Shown here: in pieces, positions 55,371 to 63,952 of the stretch
Layout: each line of letters starts with the position of its first letter
How positions within the stretch are numbered: the stretch's first letter is position 1
NCBI RefSeq assembly: GCF_003641205.1
Contig: NZ_CP032762.1
Location: 434,001 to 498,000 of the forward strand
Direction: 5' to 3'
DNA from: Rhodococcus sp. P1Y
Lineage (GTDB): Bacteria; Actinomycetota; Actinomycetes; Mycobacteriales; Mycobacteriaceae
DNA length: 64,000 nt
Made by a program: the position numbers and the translations under genes
Notes under the pieces: model-generated
What the model saw: the letters and a program-made list of their open reading frames with translations, nothing else
Told to the model about the DNA's origin: nothing
Databases searched by the model: none

Positions 55371-56273
55371 GTGAGACGACGGCAGCAACCCCCGTTGCCG
55401 AAGAGGCATGGACTGGATCCGGCTCGGATTCGTATGCCCGAGGACGGTTCGTGGGCGACCATCAGGGAGTTCCTGGTCGACACCGAGCCCAGGATCGCGC
55501 CGTCGAGGATCGACGAGATGTTCAGTTCCCGCGAGATCGTCGACATGCACGGTCCGCTCGACATCGACGCCCCGTACGTGCGAGGCGAGGCCGTGTGGTT
55601 CCACCGCGATCTCCCCGCCGAGACGGAGGTTCCGTTCGACATTCCGATCGTCTACCGCGACGACACTCTGCTCGTGGTCGACAAACCCCATTTTCTGCCG
55701 ACCATTCCGCGGGGTGGTCACATTCTGCAGACCGCACTGGTGAAGTTGCGTCTGGAGCTCGACTTGCCGGACCTCGTTCCCGCGCATCGCCTGGACCGCG
55801 TAACCGCTGGCCTCGTGTTGTTCGTCGTCGACCCTCGGGCGCGGGGCGCCTACCAAACCCTGTTCCAGGATCGCAAAGTGCGCAAGGTGTACGACGCGGT
55901 TGCGGGCGTGAATCCCGAGCTGGAGTTCCCCCGCACCATCGTGAGCCGAATCATCAAGGACAAGTACGACTTTGCCGCACGCGAGGTCGACGGTGAGCCG
56001 AACGCCGAGACGCTCGTGGAACTGGTCGAAAGCCGAAATGGCCTGGGCCGCTACCGCCTGAGCCCGACTACAGGGCGAACCCACCAGCTCCGCCTGCACA
56101 TGAATTCCCTTGGGCTTCCGATCATCGGCGACGACCTCTATCCGCACCCGACGAACCGGGCGGTCGACGACTTCACCTCCCCGCTTCGGCTGCTGGCTTC
56201 GGAACTCGAGTTCGACGACCCGATCTCGGGGCTGGCACGCCGTTTCACCAGCTCGAGAACTCTCGAACTGTAG
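55371..56273 (+). CDS. RluA-family pseudouridine synthase
   Basis: A 300-residue RluA-type pseudouridine synthase acting on rRNA or tRNA. The catalytic Asp is in VPAHRLDRVTAGLVLF (~142), IVYRDDTLLVVDKP begins the catalytic core, and TGRTHQLRLHMNSLG and PIIGDDLYP are the family's C-terminal motifs. The N-terminal ~80 residues do not form a clear S4 domain. It starts with GTG 55371. Confidence 0.86.
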   Translation: MRRRQQPPLPKRHGLDPARIRMPEDGSWATIREFLVDTEPRIAPSRIDEMFSSREIVDMHGPLDIDAPYVRGEAVWFHRDLPAETEVPFDIPIVYRDDTLLVVDKPHFLPTIPRGGHILQTALVKLRLELDLPDLVPAHRLDRVTAGLVLFVVDPRARGAYQTLFQDRKVRKVYDAVAGVNPELEFPRTIVSRIIKDKYDFAAREVDGEPNAETLVELVESRNGLGRYRLSPTTGRTHQLRLHMNSLGLPIIGDDLYPHPTNRAVDDFTSPLRLLASELEFDDPISGLARRFTSSRTLEL

Positions 56274-56302
56274 TTTTGTACTCTCGATTCCATTAATCTG
56301 CT

Positions 56303-56908
56303 ATGGTCACATCCATGGCCAGACCACGGCAGTTCGACGAGGATGCAGTTCTTGCTGCGTCAGCGAAGCTGTTCCGAGTCAACGGGTTCGCGGACACGTC
56401 TACCGAACAGCTCTGCAGTGCATCGGGATTGGGCCGTAGCAGCCTGTACAACACGTTCGTGTCCAAGGATGAACTGTTTGTACGAGCACTGGAGCATTAC
56501 ACCTCTGTGACGCGCGCGCGCCAGGAGGCAATGTTGCAGGCATCCAATACCACTGCTGCACACCGCATTCGAATGCTCATCGACGCCGTTGTCGACGAGG
56601 AGGCCCACGCCGCGCACGCCGCGGGCTGCATGACCGTCAACACCTTGATGACGCCCGACCATCGACACCGCGATCCACGAATTGCCGAAACTCTCGACCG
56701 CGACCTGCGCGCTCGCCTGGATTCACTCGTCGGCGCGATTCAGGAAGGACACATCGACAGGTCGATCGACGATTCGGTGTCGGCCGAGGATGTGGCCTGG
56801 CTGATCGTCACCGTCATCTCCGGCATTCGAGTGAGCTCGCAGGCAGGCGCGAGTCCAGAACTTCTCCGACGCGTCGGACACGACGGCATCAGGTCGCTCT
56901 TCGCCTAA
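56303..56908 (+). CDS. TetR-family regulator
   Basis: A 201-residue TetR regulator. Its HTH is in VLAASAKLFRVNGFADTSTE and QLCSASGLGRSSLYNTFVSK. The start could be ATG 56303 or ATG 56315 (MARPRQFDED). It is immediately upstream of an MFS transporter gene (56980) on the same strand, so it most likely represses that exporter and itself. The acceptor region contains Cys-rich AHAAGCMTVN, which may sense thiol-reactive compounds; this is speculative. Confidence 0.85.
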   Translation: MVTSMARPRQFDEDAVLAASAKLFRVNGFADTSTEQLCSASGLGRSSLYNTFVSKDELFVRALEHYTSVTRARQEAMLQASNTTAAHRIRMLIDAVVDEEAHAAHAAGCMTVNTLMTPDHRHRDPRIAETLDRDLRARLDSLVGAIQEGHIDRSIDDSVSAEDVAWLIVTVISGIRVSSQAGASPELLRRVGHDGIRSLFA

Positions 56909-56979
56909 TCGCGGTTCAGTCGTTGGGGTGTCGATTTGGCCTAGTTTTGGACTCTTAAATACATTAGAAAGGTGAACCG

Positions 56980-58134
56980 ATGCCCAAGGTCGTTCACGTG
57001 CTCGCCGCTGGGATATTCGCCATGGTCACAAGCGAATTCACGGTCAGTGGCCTGATGCCGCAGCTCGCCCACTCGCTCGGAACCGGGGTCGAACAGATCG
57101 GCTACCTCGTGAGTGTGTTCGCGTTGTCGATGGCGATCGGAGGACCACTGCTGGCGAGCGCTCTACTACGCTTCTCCCATAGGCGTGCACTGTTGGCGTT
57201 GTTCGCAGTGTTCTTCGTCGGCAATATCGTTGCAGCACTGACACCTTCGTACTCGATCCTGCTGCTCGCCCGCATCGTCACCGGGGCGGCGTCGGGCGCG
57301 TTCTTCGGCATAGCCGTCACCGCGGCCGGAAACGCTGTTTCGCCCGAGCTACGCGGCCGTGCTACTGCCGCAGTACTGCAAGGGCTCGCGTTGGGAACGA
57401 CTCTCGGACTGCCGATGGCAACCTGGACCGGTGGACACTTCGGTTGGCGCGCAGCGTTTGTCGCGATCGGGGCACTCACTCTCGCCGCCGCAGGAGCCAC
57501 TGCCGCCACAATGCCCGACCTCGCACCGACCGCTGACGCCCCGAATCTACGAAACGAAGCACTCGCGTTGCGAAGCCCGCACCTCTGGCTTGTGCTGGCG
57601 ACATCGACACTGATCATCGGCGCCACCTTCGCTGGCTTCTCGTACTTCACACCGATCCTGAACACCGAAACCGGCATCGACCTCGGCGTCGTACCGCTGC
57701 TGTTGGTCGCCTACGGCGTCACCACCGTTGCAGGGAACGCCGTGGTCGGCAGACTTGCGATCAGTCACACGATGATCGTGCTCGTGGCCGGCACCGCCAT
57801 GGCTGCGATGTTTCTCGCCCTGTTCGCTTCTGGTGCACAATCCGCGTGGATTGCTGTGCCCGCGATGCTCGGGATCGGGTTCGTGGGCGTCACCATGAAT
57901 CCAGCGATGGTCACCAGGGTGCAGCGGGTCGGAGGGACCGGTGCACTGGTCAATACCGTGCACACGTCGATGATCACCCTTGGCATCGTGATCGGATCCG
58001 CGCTGGGCGGCATAGGCACCGCGGCCTTCGGGCTCCGCGCGCCACTATGGATCGGGGCGGCGATGGCAGCTGTCGCGGTAGCGGTGATGGTCCCTGCATT
58101 GCTCGTACAGCGCCGGACCGAAGTGCCTGCATGA
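56980..58134 (+). CDS. MFS efflux transporter
   Basis: A 384-residue DHA1-type drug exporter with about 12 membrane segments. SEFTVSGLMPQLAHSLGTGV is the start of TM1, GPLLASALLRFSHRRALLAL the loop 2-3 motif, and TGAASGAFFGIAVTAAGNAV the motif C-like region. It follows its TetR regulator by 71 bases. The substrate is unknown. Confidence 0.86.
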   Translation: MPKVVHVLAAGIFAMVTSEFTVSGLMPQLAHSLGTGVEQIGYLVSVFALSMAIGGPLLASALLRFSHRRALLALFAVFFVGNIVAALTPSYSILLLARIVTGAASGAFFGIAVTAAGNAVSPELRGRATAAVLQGLALGTTLGLPMATWTGGHFGWRAAFVAIGALTLAAAGATAATMPDLAPTADAPNLRNEALALRSPHLWLVLATSTLIIGATFAGFSYFTPILNTETGIDLGVVPLLLVAYGVTTVAGNAVVGRLAISHTMIVLVAGTAMAAMFLALFASGAQSAWIAVPAMLGIGFVGVTMNPAMVTRVQRVGGTGALVNTVHTSMITLGIVIGSALGGIGTAAFGLRAPLWIGAAMAAVAVAVMVPALLVQRRTEVPA

Positions 58135-58214
58135 ATTGGACATTCGTCGAGCCAGCAAACCAGAGATCGGCAATCGCAAGACACGGCATCCACTGGCAAC
58201 AGGCATCCGCGAGA

Positions 58215-58826
58215 CTAAGATGCGGTCGGTCCGTCAGGAATTTCGACGTCGGCAACGTGTGTCCCGTAAAACCGCGACTGCTTCTCCATGATCCCATCCA
58301 TCCCCACACCGGTCGCAGTGCCGTATACCGTTCCAGTGAAATTCAGCGTCTTTTGAATTGCCCAGATGTCGTCATGCCGGTCCGGTGAGAAGAGTTGCGC
58401 GGGGTCACCGACCGCGACCCAAGAAATTGGCACGACCGATCCAGCGGCGAGCCGCGAATTGACCTGCAAGACGGCATTTATCCGCAGTTCACACCCCGCC
58501 TCGACCACTGAACCCGGAAACGTCGACGCACCGGTCGCGATGAACGACTCGCGCCCGACGCTGGTGCCATTGACATGAGCGTGTGGGCCGATCAGGACGC
58601 TGTCACCAATAGTAACGGAATGGCCTGCGCGGCCTTTGATCACGGCGTTCTCCATCACGACGACATCCTTGCCGATGCTGACCTGTCCGTCTTCTGCGGT
58701 GAGAACGGCCCCGTGCAGAACCCGGGAACCAGCACCGACGATCACATCACCAATCAGCACAGCAGTTGGGGCCACCCATGCATTCTCGGATACAGACGGA
58801 CTTGCACCTCGATGTTCGTACAACAT
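58215..58826 (-). CDS. Gamma-carbonic-anhydrase-like hexapeptide protein
   Basis: A 203-residue left-handed beta-helix protein of the gamma-CA/PaaY family. Hexapeptide repeats run from VAPTAVLIGDVIVGAGSRVL to about residue 150; metal-ligand His are in VMENAVIKGRAGHSVTIGDS and LIGPHAHVNG. ATG 58826 is used because the longer frame to 59018 has no family character. The C-terminal tail after about 165 is unusual and long. Carbonic anhydrase activity is possible but unproven for this subfamily. Confidence 0.8.
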   Translation of the reverse strand: MLYEHRGASPSVSENAWVAPTAVLIGDVIVGAGSRVLHGAVLTAEDGQVSIGKDVVVMENAVIKGRAGHSVTIGDSVLIGPHAHVNGTSVGRESFIATGASTFPGSVVEAGCELRINAVLQVNSRLAAGSVVPISWVAVGDPAQLFSPDRHDDIWAIQKTLNFTGTVYGTATGVGMDGIMEKQSRFYGTHVADVEIPDGPTAS

Positions 58827-59029
58827 GAGGCAGATGATGGCACAGGGCAAACCGATCCGCCCTTCGCGCGGATTCGTCGAACTCCCCGGCACGCAGAATC
58901 CGCAGCGACCACCCGCTCGTCGATGCTGAACCAAGAGTGCATCCGAGTGCGGCCCTACTGAGCTTCGACCGGACAAACGGAACCGGCCCACCCTTGCGGG
59001 CGGACCGGATTCGAACAACGAACATTCTG

Positions 59030-59116
59030 CGGAAGCGGAGGGATTTGAACCCCCGGACGCTTTTACACGTCTCTCGCTTTCAAGGCGAGTGCATTGGGCC
59101 GCTCTGCCACGCTTCC
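59030..59116 (-). tRNA. tRNA-Ser (TGA)
   Basis: An 87-base class II tRNA on the minus strand. Acceptor GGAAGCG pairs with CGCTTCC, discriminator G; CCA is not encoded. The anticodon arm CTCGC-CTTGAAA-GCGAG gives TGA, followed by a long variable arm and T-arm GGGGGTTCAAATCCCCC. Confidence 0.92.
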
Positions 59117-59167
59117 ATCGTCTACTGACGAAGACGATCCTAAACGCTCGCCGCGCTCAGGAGCCAA

Positions 59168-59665
59168 TCACCCCTTGTCGATCGTGCTCCCCATCGCAGC
59201 GTCGACCTTCTCGAAGATGTCCCCGAGAGTCGATAGTTCACGCTCCGTCAAGAGGTCGACAAGATGCGCACGCACACTACTCACGTGGGTCGGCGCTGCC
59301 TCCTCCAACCTGCGCTTGCCCTCGGTCGTGATAACGGCGAGGACGCCCCTACCGTCGTCGACGCAGGTATTTCGCTCTACCATTCCGTCGGATTCCATCC
59401 GCCGAATCTGGTGCGTCAGGCGACTGCGAGACGACAGGACGCCGTCGGCGAGATCGCTCATCCGCAGCGATCCGTCGGACGATTCCGACAGCATCACCAG
59501 GATTCGATATTCGGCCATCGTCAGATTGTGCGCATCCTGCAGATCCTTGTTGAGTACCCCCATCAATCGTTGGCCGCCGTCGACATAGGCGCGCCACGCT
59601 CTCATTTCCGCAGTATCGAGCCACTGCGGGTCCCCCCCTGGACCAAAGGATCTTTCGGCCGTCAC
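59168..59665 (-). CDS. MarR-family regulator
   Basis: A 165-residue MarR protein with the winged HTH at about residues 50-105: YRILVMLSESSDGSLRMSDL, then ADGVLSSRSRLTHQIRRMES and GMVERNTCVDDGRGVLAVIT. The beta-wing (DDGRGV) is present. It faces the aldo/keto reductase gene at 59785 across a 119-bp divergent promoter region and may regulate it. The ligand is unknown. Confidence 0.86.
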   Translation of the reverse strand: MTAERSFGPGGDPQWLDTAEMRAWRAYVDGGQRLMGVLNKDLQDAHNLTMAEYRILVMLSESSDGSLRMSDLADGVLSSRSRLTHQIRRMESDGMVERNTCVDDGRGVLAVITTEGKRRLEEAAPTHVSSVRAHLVDLLTERELSTLGDIFEKVDAAMGSTIDKG

Positions 59666-59784
59666 CCGACCATATTAGGCAAGGTTGCTACCGATGAGTA
59701 GCTCACACCGTTCTTGGAGGTCACTCCGCGGGCTCCGCTCCCGTTCGGTGTCCGATTTCGGGGGTCTTCAATAGGCTTGCGTGC

Positions 59785-60819
59785 ATGCGCGAACCACATA
59801 TTGATCCCCCGTACGTTGCAGCTGGCGATCGCTACGAGTCGATGGTCTACCGACGCGTCGGTACGAGCGGACTTCAATTGCCCGCCATCTCGCTCGGCCT
59901 GTGGCACAACTTCGGCGACGATGTACCGCTCGCTACCCAGCGCGAGGTGCTGCGGCGTGCTTTCGACCTGGGAATCACTCACTTCGACCTCGCCAACAAC
60001 TACGGTCCGCCCTACGGGAGCGCCGAGAAGAACTTCGGGCGCATACTCCGCGAGGACTTCGCCGGATACCGCGACGAACTGATCATCTCGAGCAAGGCGG
60101 GCTGGGACATGTGGCCTGGTCCGTACGGCTTCGGTGGGACGCGGAAGTACCTGCTGTCGTCGCTCGATCAGTCGCTGGACCGCATGGGCCTGAACTACGT
60201 CGACATCTTCTACAGCCACCGGCCAGATCACGACACCCCTCTCGAGGAGACCGCGGGTGCACTGATCAGCGCGGTTCAGCAAGGCAAGGCTCTGCACGTC
60301 GGAATCAGCTCTTACACGCCCGGCAATACGGCGAAAATGGCCGACCTCCTGAAGGCTGCCGGCGTCCCACTGCTGATTCACCAACCCAGCTATTCGATGG
60401 TCAACCGTTGGATCGAAGAGGGACTCCTGGACACACTCGAGAAGGTAGGCGCCGGTGCGATCGCGTTCTCACCCCTCGCCCAGGGAATGCTGACCGACAA
60501 ATACCTGGACGGCATTCCCGACGGCTCCCGCGCGACGCAGGGCAAATCCCTGAACCCCGATTGGTTCACCGACGAGCATGTCGGCCACCTTCGCGCGCTG
60601 AACAACATTGCCTCGGCGCGCGGGCAGTCGCTGGCCCAGTTGGCGCTGAGCTGGGCCCTGCGCGACCCTCGGGTCACGTCGGTGCTGATCGGGGCGTCGA
60701 GCGTTCGTCAGCTGGAGAACAACATCGGCGCCTTGCAGAATCTGGAATTCAGCGCCGACGAGCTCGCGCAGATCGACGAGCACGCCGGGGACTTCGGAAT
60801 CAACCTCTGGGATGTGTAG
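59785..60819 (+). CDS. Aldo/keto reductase, YghZ-like
   Basis: A 344-residue aldo/keto reductase of the AKR14 (YghZ, L-glyceraldehyde-3-phosphate reductase) group. HFDLANNYGPPYGSAEKNF carries the Asp and Tyr, IISSKAGWDMWPGPYG the Lys, and IFYSHRPDHD the His. VLIGASSVRQLENNIGA binds NADP. It may detoxify methylglyoxal or related aldehydes. It is different from the two AKRs at the left end. Confidence 0.88.
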   Translation: MREPHIDPPYVAAGDRYESMVYRRVGTSGLQLPAISLGLWHNFGDDVPLATQREVLRRAFDLGITHFDLANNYGPPYGSAEKNFGRILREDFAGYRDELIISSKAGWDMWPGPYGFGGTRKYLLSSLDQSLDRMGLNYVDIFYSHRPDHDTPLEETAGALISAVQQGKALHVGISSYTPGNTAKMADLLKAAGVPLLIHQPSYSMVNRWIEEGLLDTLEKVGAGAIAFSPLAQGMLTDKYLDGIPDGSRATQGKSLNPDWFTDEHVGHLRALNNIASARGQSLAQLALSWALRDPRVTSVLIGASSVRQLENNIGALQNLEFSADELAQIDEHAGDFGINLWDV

Positions 60820-60831
60820 GCGCTTTGCGCC

Positions 60832-60929
60832 CGTGCGCGCGTAATGACACAGGGACGTAACTACGCGCGCACGAGCAGGTTGGTCTTCGTGCGTGGGTAG
60901 TGACACTCGGACGTAACTACGCGCGCACG
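60832..60929. repeat. Two tandem GC-rich hairpin repeats
   Basis: The first unit has CGTGCGCGCGTA (60832-60843) paired with TACGCGCGCACG (60862-60873). The second unit (60888-60929) repeats GTGACAC-N3-GGACGTAACTACGCGC-GCACG with the left arm degraded to CGTGCGTGGGTA. The two stretches are about 56 bp apart. They lie between the aldo/keto reductase and quinone-oxidoreductase genes, a likely intergenic palindromic repeat family, possibly also a terminator for the first gene. Confidence 0.65.
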
Positions 60930-60956
60930 GGCGCCGAAGGCGCATACGCTCGATGC

Positions 60957-61928
60957 ATGCACGCAATCACGCTGACCGAGTTCGGACCGCCCGAGGTGAT
61001 GCAGTGGACGGAGGTACCCGATCTGCGTCCCGCGCAGGGCCAGGTGATCGTCGACGTCGCTGCAGCCGGAGTCAACCGAGCCGACCTGATGCAGCGTCAG
61101 GGGTTCTATCCCCCGCCGCCAGGGGCCAGCGAGACCTTGGGTCTCGAATGTTCGGGCATCATCTCGGAGCTGGGCGACGGGGTACACGGCTGGAGGGTCG
61201 GCGACCGGGTATGCGCACTTCTGGCCGGGGGCGGCTACGCGGAGCAGGTCGCCGTGCCGTCGACCCAGCTGTTTCCGGTGCCTCGCGGATTGGATCTCCA
61301 TGCGGCAGCTGCTCTTCCAGAAGTGGCGTCGACGGTGTGGTCGAACCTGGTGATGTACGGCGGCCTTCGTTCGGGCCACACCGTTCTGCTGCACGGAGGC
61401 GGCAGCGGAATCGGCACGCACGCAATTCAAGTCGCCAAAGCTATGGGCGCCACCGTCGCAGTCACGGCAGGGTCCACAGCCAAGCTCGACTTCTGCGCGT
61501 CCCTCGGCGCCGACATCCTGATCAACTACAAGGAACAGGATTTCGTAGAGGAACTCCCCGATGGCGCTGATCTGATTCTCGACAACATGGGCGCAAAGTA
61601 CCTGGAACGCAATGTGAACGCGCTTGCGATGGACGGCACACTCATCACCATCGGGATGCAGGGCGGGGTGAAGGGTGAACTGAACTTCGGCGCACTTCTC
61701 GGCAAGCGCGGCACCATCCACGCCGCCGGTCTGCGCGGCCGACCCGAAACCGGTCCGTCGAGCAAGGCCGACATCGTCGCGGACATGACGAAGCGACTAT
61801 GGCCGATGATCGAGGAGGGCGTCGTCGCCCCGATCATTCACGCCGAGCTGCCGATCACCGAAGCGGCAGAAGCACATCGACTACTGGACGCCGATGCCAT
61901 CGGGAAGGTGATTCTGCGGATTTCCTAG
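60957..61928 (+). CDS. NAD(P)H:quinone oxidoreductase, zinc-ADH family without zinc
   Basis: A 323-residue medium-chain dehydrogenase/reductase related to quinone oxidoreductase and TP53I3-like PIG3. GFYPPPPGASETLGLECSG is the start of the catalytic domain, LLHGGGSGIGTHAIQVAK the NADP-binding loop. ATG 60957 is used because the frame upstream overlaps the hairpin repeat. The gene is homologous by position to mycobacterial Rv3777, and its stop lies inside the terminator shared with the convergent gene. Confidence 0.86.
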   Translation: MHAITLTEFGPPEVMQWTEVPDLRPAQGQVIVDVAAAGVNRADLMQRQGFYPPPPGASETLGLECSGIISELGDGVHGWRVGDRVCALLAGGGYAEQVAVPSTQLFPVPRGLDLHAAAALPEVASTVWSNLVMYGGLRSGHTVLLHGGGSGIGTHAIQVAKAMGATVAVTAGSTAKLDFCASLGADILINYKEQDFVEELPDGADLILDNMGAKYLERNVNALAMDGTLITIGMQGGVKGELNFGALLGKRGTIHAAGLRGRPETGPSSKADIVADMTKRLWPMIEEGVVAPIIHAELPITEAAEAHRLLDADAIGKVILRIS

Positions 61929-61973
61929 TGGCATGGATAAGTGCCCCACAGAGCACTTATTCGTGCCACTAGG
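61924..61973. terminator. Bidirectional hairpin covering both stop codons
   Basis: CCTAGTGGCA (61924-61933) pairs with TGCCACTAGG (61964-61973), and inside it ATAAGTGC (61937-61944) with GCACTTAT (61953-61960), separated by a 3x3 internal loop. The TAG of the rightward quinone reductase (61926-61928) and the stop of the leftward cysteine-desulfurase-like gene (61969-61971) both lie within the stem. Confidence 0.7.
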
Positions 61974-63171
61974 CGAGCTTGGCGAGGCTCTTGACGAGCT
62001 GATCGATCTCGTGCCGAGTGGTGTACGGGGCAAGTCCGATGGTGACGGCGCCGCCCTCGTCGTTGACGCCCAATGCGTCGAGAAGCCTGCTGCCGCTGTG
62101 GATTCCGCTGACCGTCCCGATTCGGTTCTGCGCGAGATGTTCGGCGACCTTCTCGGCCGAGGTGTCCGCGACGGTGAAGCTCAGGGTCGGGATCCGGCTC
62201 GGGGCGTCGCCGAGAACCATGACGTGATCGAGCTTGCCCAGCGAGCGCAGGAGGTAGTCGAACAATCGGTCGTGGTAGTCCTGCAGCGAACCGATCGAGA
62301 GCTGAAGGCGCTCACGCCGCGTGCCGGTGGCAGCGTCGTCGAGATTGGCCAAGTAGTCGACCGAGGCCACGACCCCCGCGAGCAACGCGTACTGATGGCC
62401 CGCAACCTCGAGCCGCTCGGTCCCCTTCGCCAGCGGATTGAGCGACATCGACGGGATCCGATCGAGCAGAGCTGGATCGCGGAATACGAGCGCACCCACC
62501 TGCGGACCGCCCCACGCCGAGGACTGGACGGCCACGATGTCCGCACCCAGTTCCTCGATGTCGACGTGCGCGTATGGAGCAGCACCCGCGGCGTCGACGA
62601 CGATGAGGCCCCCGACTGCGTGCACGCGGTCCGCCGCAACCCGAACATTGGGAGCGGAGCCGACGATCGGGGATGCAGCCGTCATCGCGACGAGGCGCGT
62701 CGTACTGGTGATGAGCTCTTCGAACTGCCAGCTGGGTAGTTCGCACGTGTCGATCTCGACTTCGGCCCACCGCACCTGTGCGCCGTAGCGGTTGGCGATG
62801 CGAAGCCACGGCGCGACGTTGGCCTCCTCGTCGAGCCGCGAGAGCACGAGGCCCGTACCAAGCCCCAGCCGTGACGACATGGACTCGGCCAACCACGCGA
62901 GTAGCGTCGCCCGGTCGGGACCGAGAACCACGCCGGCGGGATCGCCTCCTACCAGGTCCGCGATGGCTTGCCGGGCTGCATCGAGGAGGCCCGCACTTCG
63001 ACGCGAGGACATATGGCCTGACGTGTGAGTTGGCGCACTTCCGCGAAACGCTGTCGACACTGCGGTCGACACACGATCGGGGATCTGCATCCCGTTCTGC
63101 GGATCGAGATGGATCCAGCCGTCGCCCAACGAGGGAATCGACCCTCTGACCCGCGCGACGTCATACCCCAT
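61969..63171 (-). CDS. Cysteine-desulfurase-like class V aminotransferase
   Basis: A 400-residue class V PLP protein, Rv3778c-like by position. DPQNGMQIPDRVSTAVSTAF is the family's N-terminal block, GLIVVDAAGAAPYAHVDIEE contains the Asp, and DIVAVQSSAWGGPQVGALVF replaces the usual S-x-H-K around the PLP Lys: I see no clear Lys there, as in some selenocysteine-lyase-like paralogues. The role may be regulatory or structural rather than sulfur transfer. The ATG at 63171 is in frame; a longer frame starts at 63213. Confidence 0.7.
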   Translation of the reverse strand: MGYDVARVRGSIPSLGDGWIHLDPQNGMQIPDRVSTAVSTAFRGSAPTHTSGHMSSRRSAGLLDAARQAIADLVGGDPAGVVLGPDRATLLAWLAESMSSRLGLGTGLVLSRLDEEANVAPWLRIANRYGAQVRWAEVEIDTCELPSWQFEELITSTTRLVAMTAASPIVGSAPNVRVAADRVHAVGGLIVVDAAGAAPYAHVDIEELGADIVAVQSSAWGGPQVGALVFRDPALLDRIPSMSLNPLAKGTERLEVAGHQYALLAGVVASVDYLANLDDAATGTRRERLQLSIGSLQDYHDRLFDYLLRSLGKLDHVMVLGDAPSRIPTLSFTVADTSAEKVAEHLAQNRIGTVSGIHSGSRLLDALGVNDEGGAVTIGLAPYTTRHEIDQLVKSLAKLA

Positions 63172-63338
63172 GCCGGACACTCTAAGCGTCGATTTCGTGA
63201 GCGTGTGTTCCACATCCCTTATTTGTCTCGACCGCCCTGCTCACTCGCACGCTTGACTTCCCTCCGCACTCAGCCCACAGACCAGAATAAACGGCCCCGC
63301 TCGTCGCGCAATTCCGCCGGACGCGCAAGGATGGCGGT

Positions 63339-63920
63339 ATGACGGACTCGCAGTCGAACCCCGAAGCAGGTGACCACGTCGTCGTGATCGGCCCGAATGG
63401 ACAGCCTCTCGCACTGAGCCGTGAGGAAGCAACCGCCGCGGCAGCTCGTGCAGCAGGTTCCGAGGCCGCCGAAACAAGCGAAACTCCTCTTTCGGACATG
63501 GTCGAGCAACCGGCAAAGGTCATGCGTATCGGCACGATGATCAAGCAGTTGCTGGAGGAAGTTCGCGCGGCACCGCTCGACGACGCAAGCAGGACGCGCC
63601 TGAAGAACATCCATCAGTCCTCGATCCGTGAACTCGAACAGGGGCTCGCCCCCGAGCTCCGCGAAGAGCTCGAACGTCTTGCACTCCCGTTCGGCGACGA
63701 CACGATTCCGTCGGACGCAGAGCTGCGTATCGCGCAGGCTCAGCTGGTCGGGTGGCTCGAAGGCGTGTTCCACGGAATTCAGACGGCTTTGTTCGCACAG
63801 CAGATGGCTGCGCGGGCCCAGCTCGAACAGATGCGCCAGGGCGCGTTGCCTCCCGGCGTCTCCATCAATCCCGGTGGTGCGGGCCACACCGGCGGTAGCG
63901 GCACCGGGCAGTACCTGTAG
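63339..63920 (+). CDS. bpa: Bacterial proteasome activator Bpa
   Basis: A 193-residue protein related to mycobacterial Rv3780/Bpa, an ATP-independent ring that opens the 20S proteasome gate. The helical core spans ~55-165 (VMRIGTMIKQLLEEVRAAPL, LKNIHQSSIRELEQGLAPEL). The C-terminus ends GSGTGQYL, the GQYL tail that docks into the alpha-ring. The N-terminal 45 residues are disordered and acidic. Presence implies a Pup-proteasome system elsewhere in the genome. Confidence 0.88.
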   Translation: MTDSQSNPEAGDHVVVIGPNGQPLALSREEATAAAARAAGSEAAETSETPLSDMVEQPAKVMRIGTMIKQLLEEVRAAPLDDASRTRLKNIHQSSIRELEQGLAPELREELERLALPFGDDTIPSDAELRIAQAQLVGWLEGVFHGIQTALFAQQMAARAQLEQMRQGALPPGVSINPGGAGHTGGSGTGQYL

Positions 63921-63952
63921 AGGTCGGAGGTGTGCGGGTAAGGTCGACCGTC

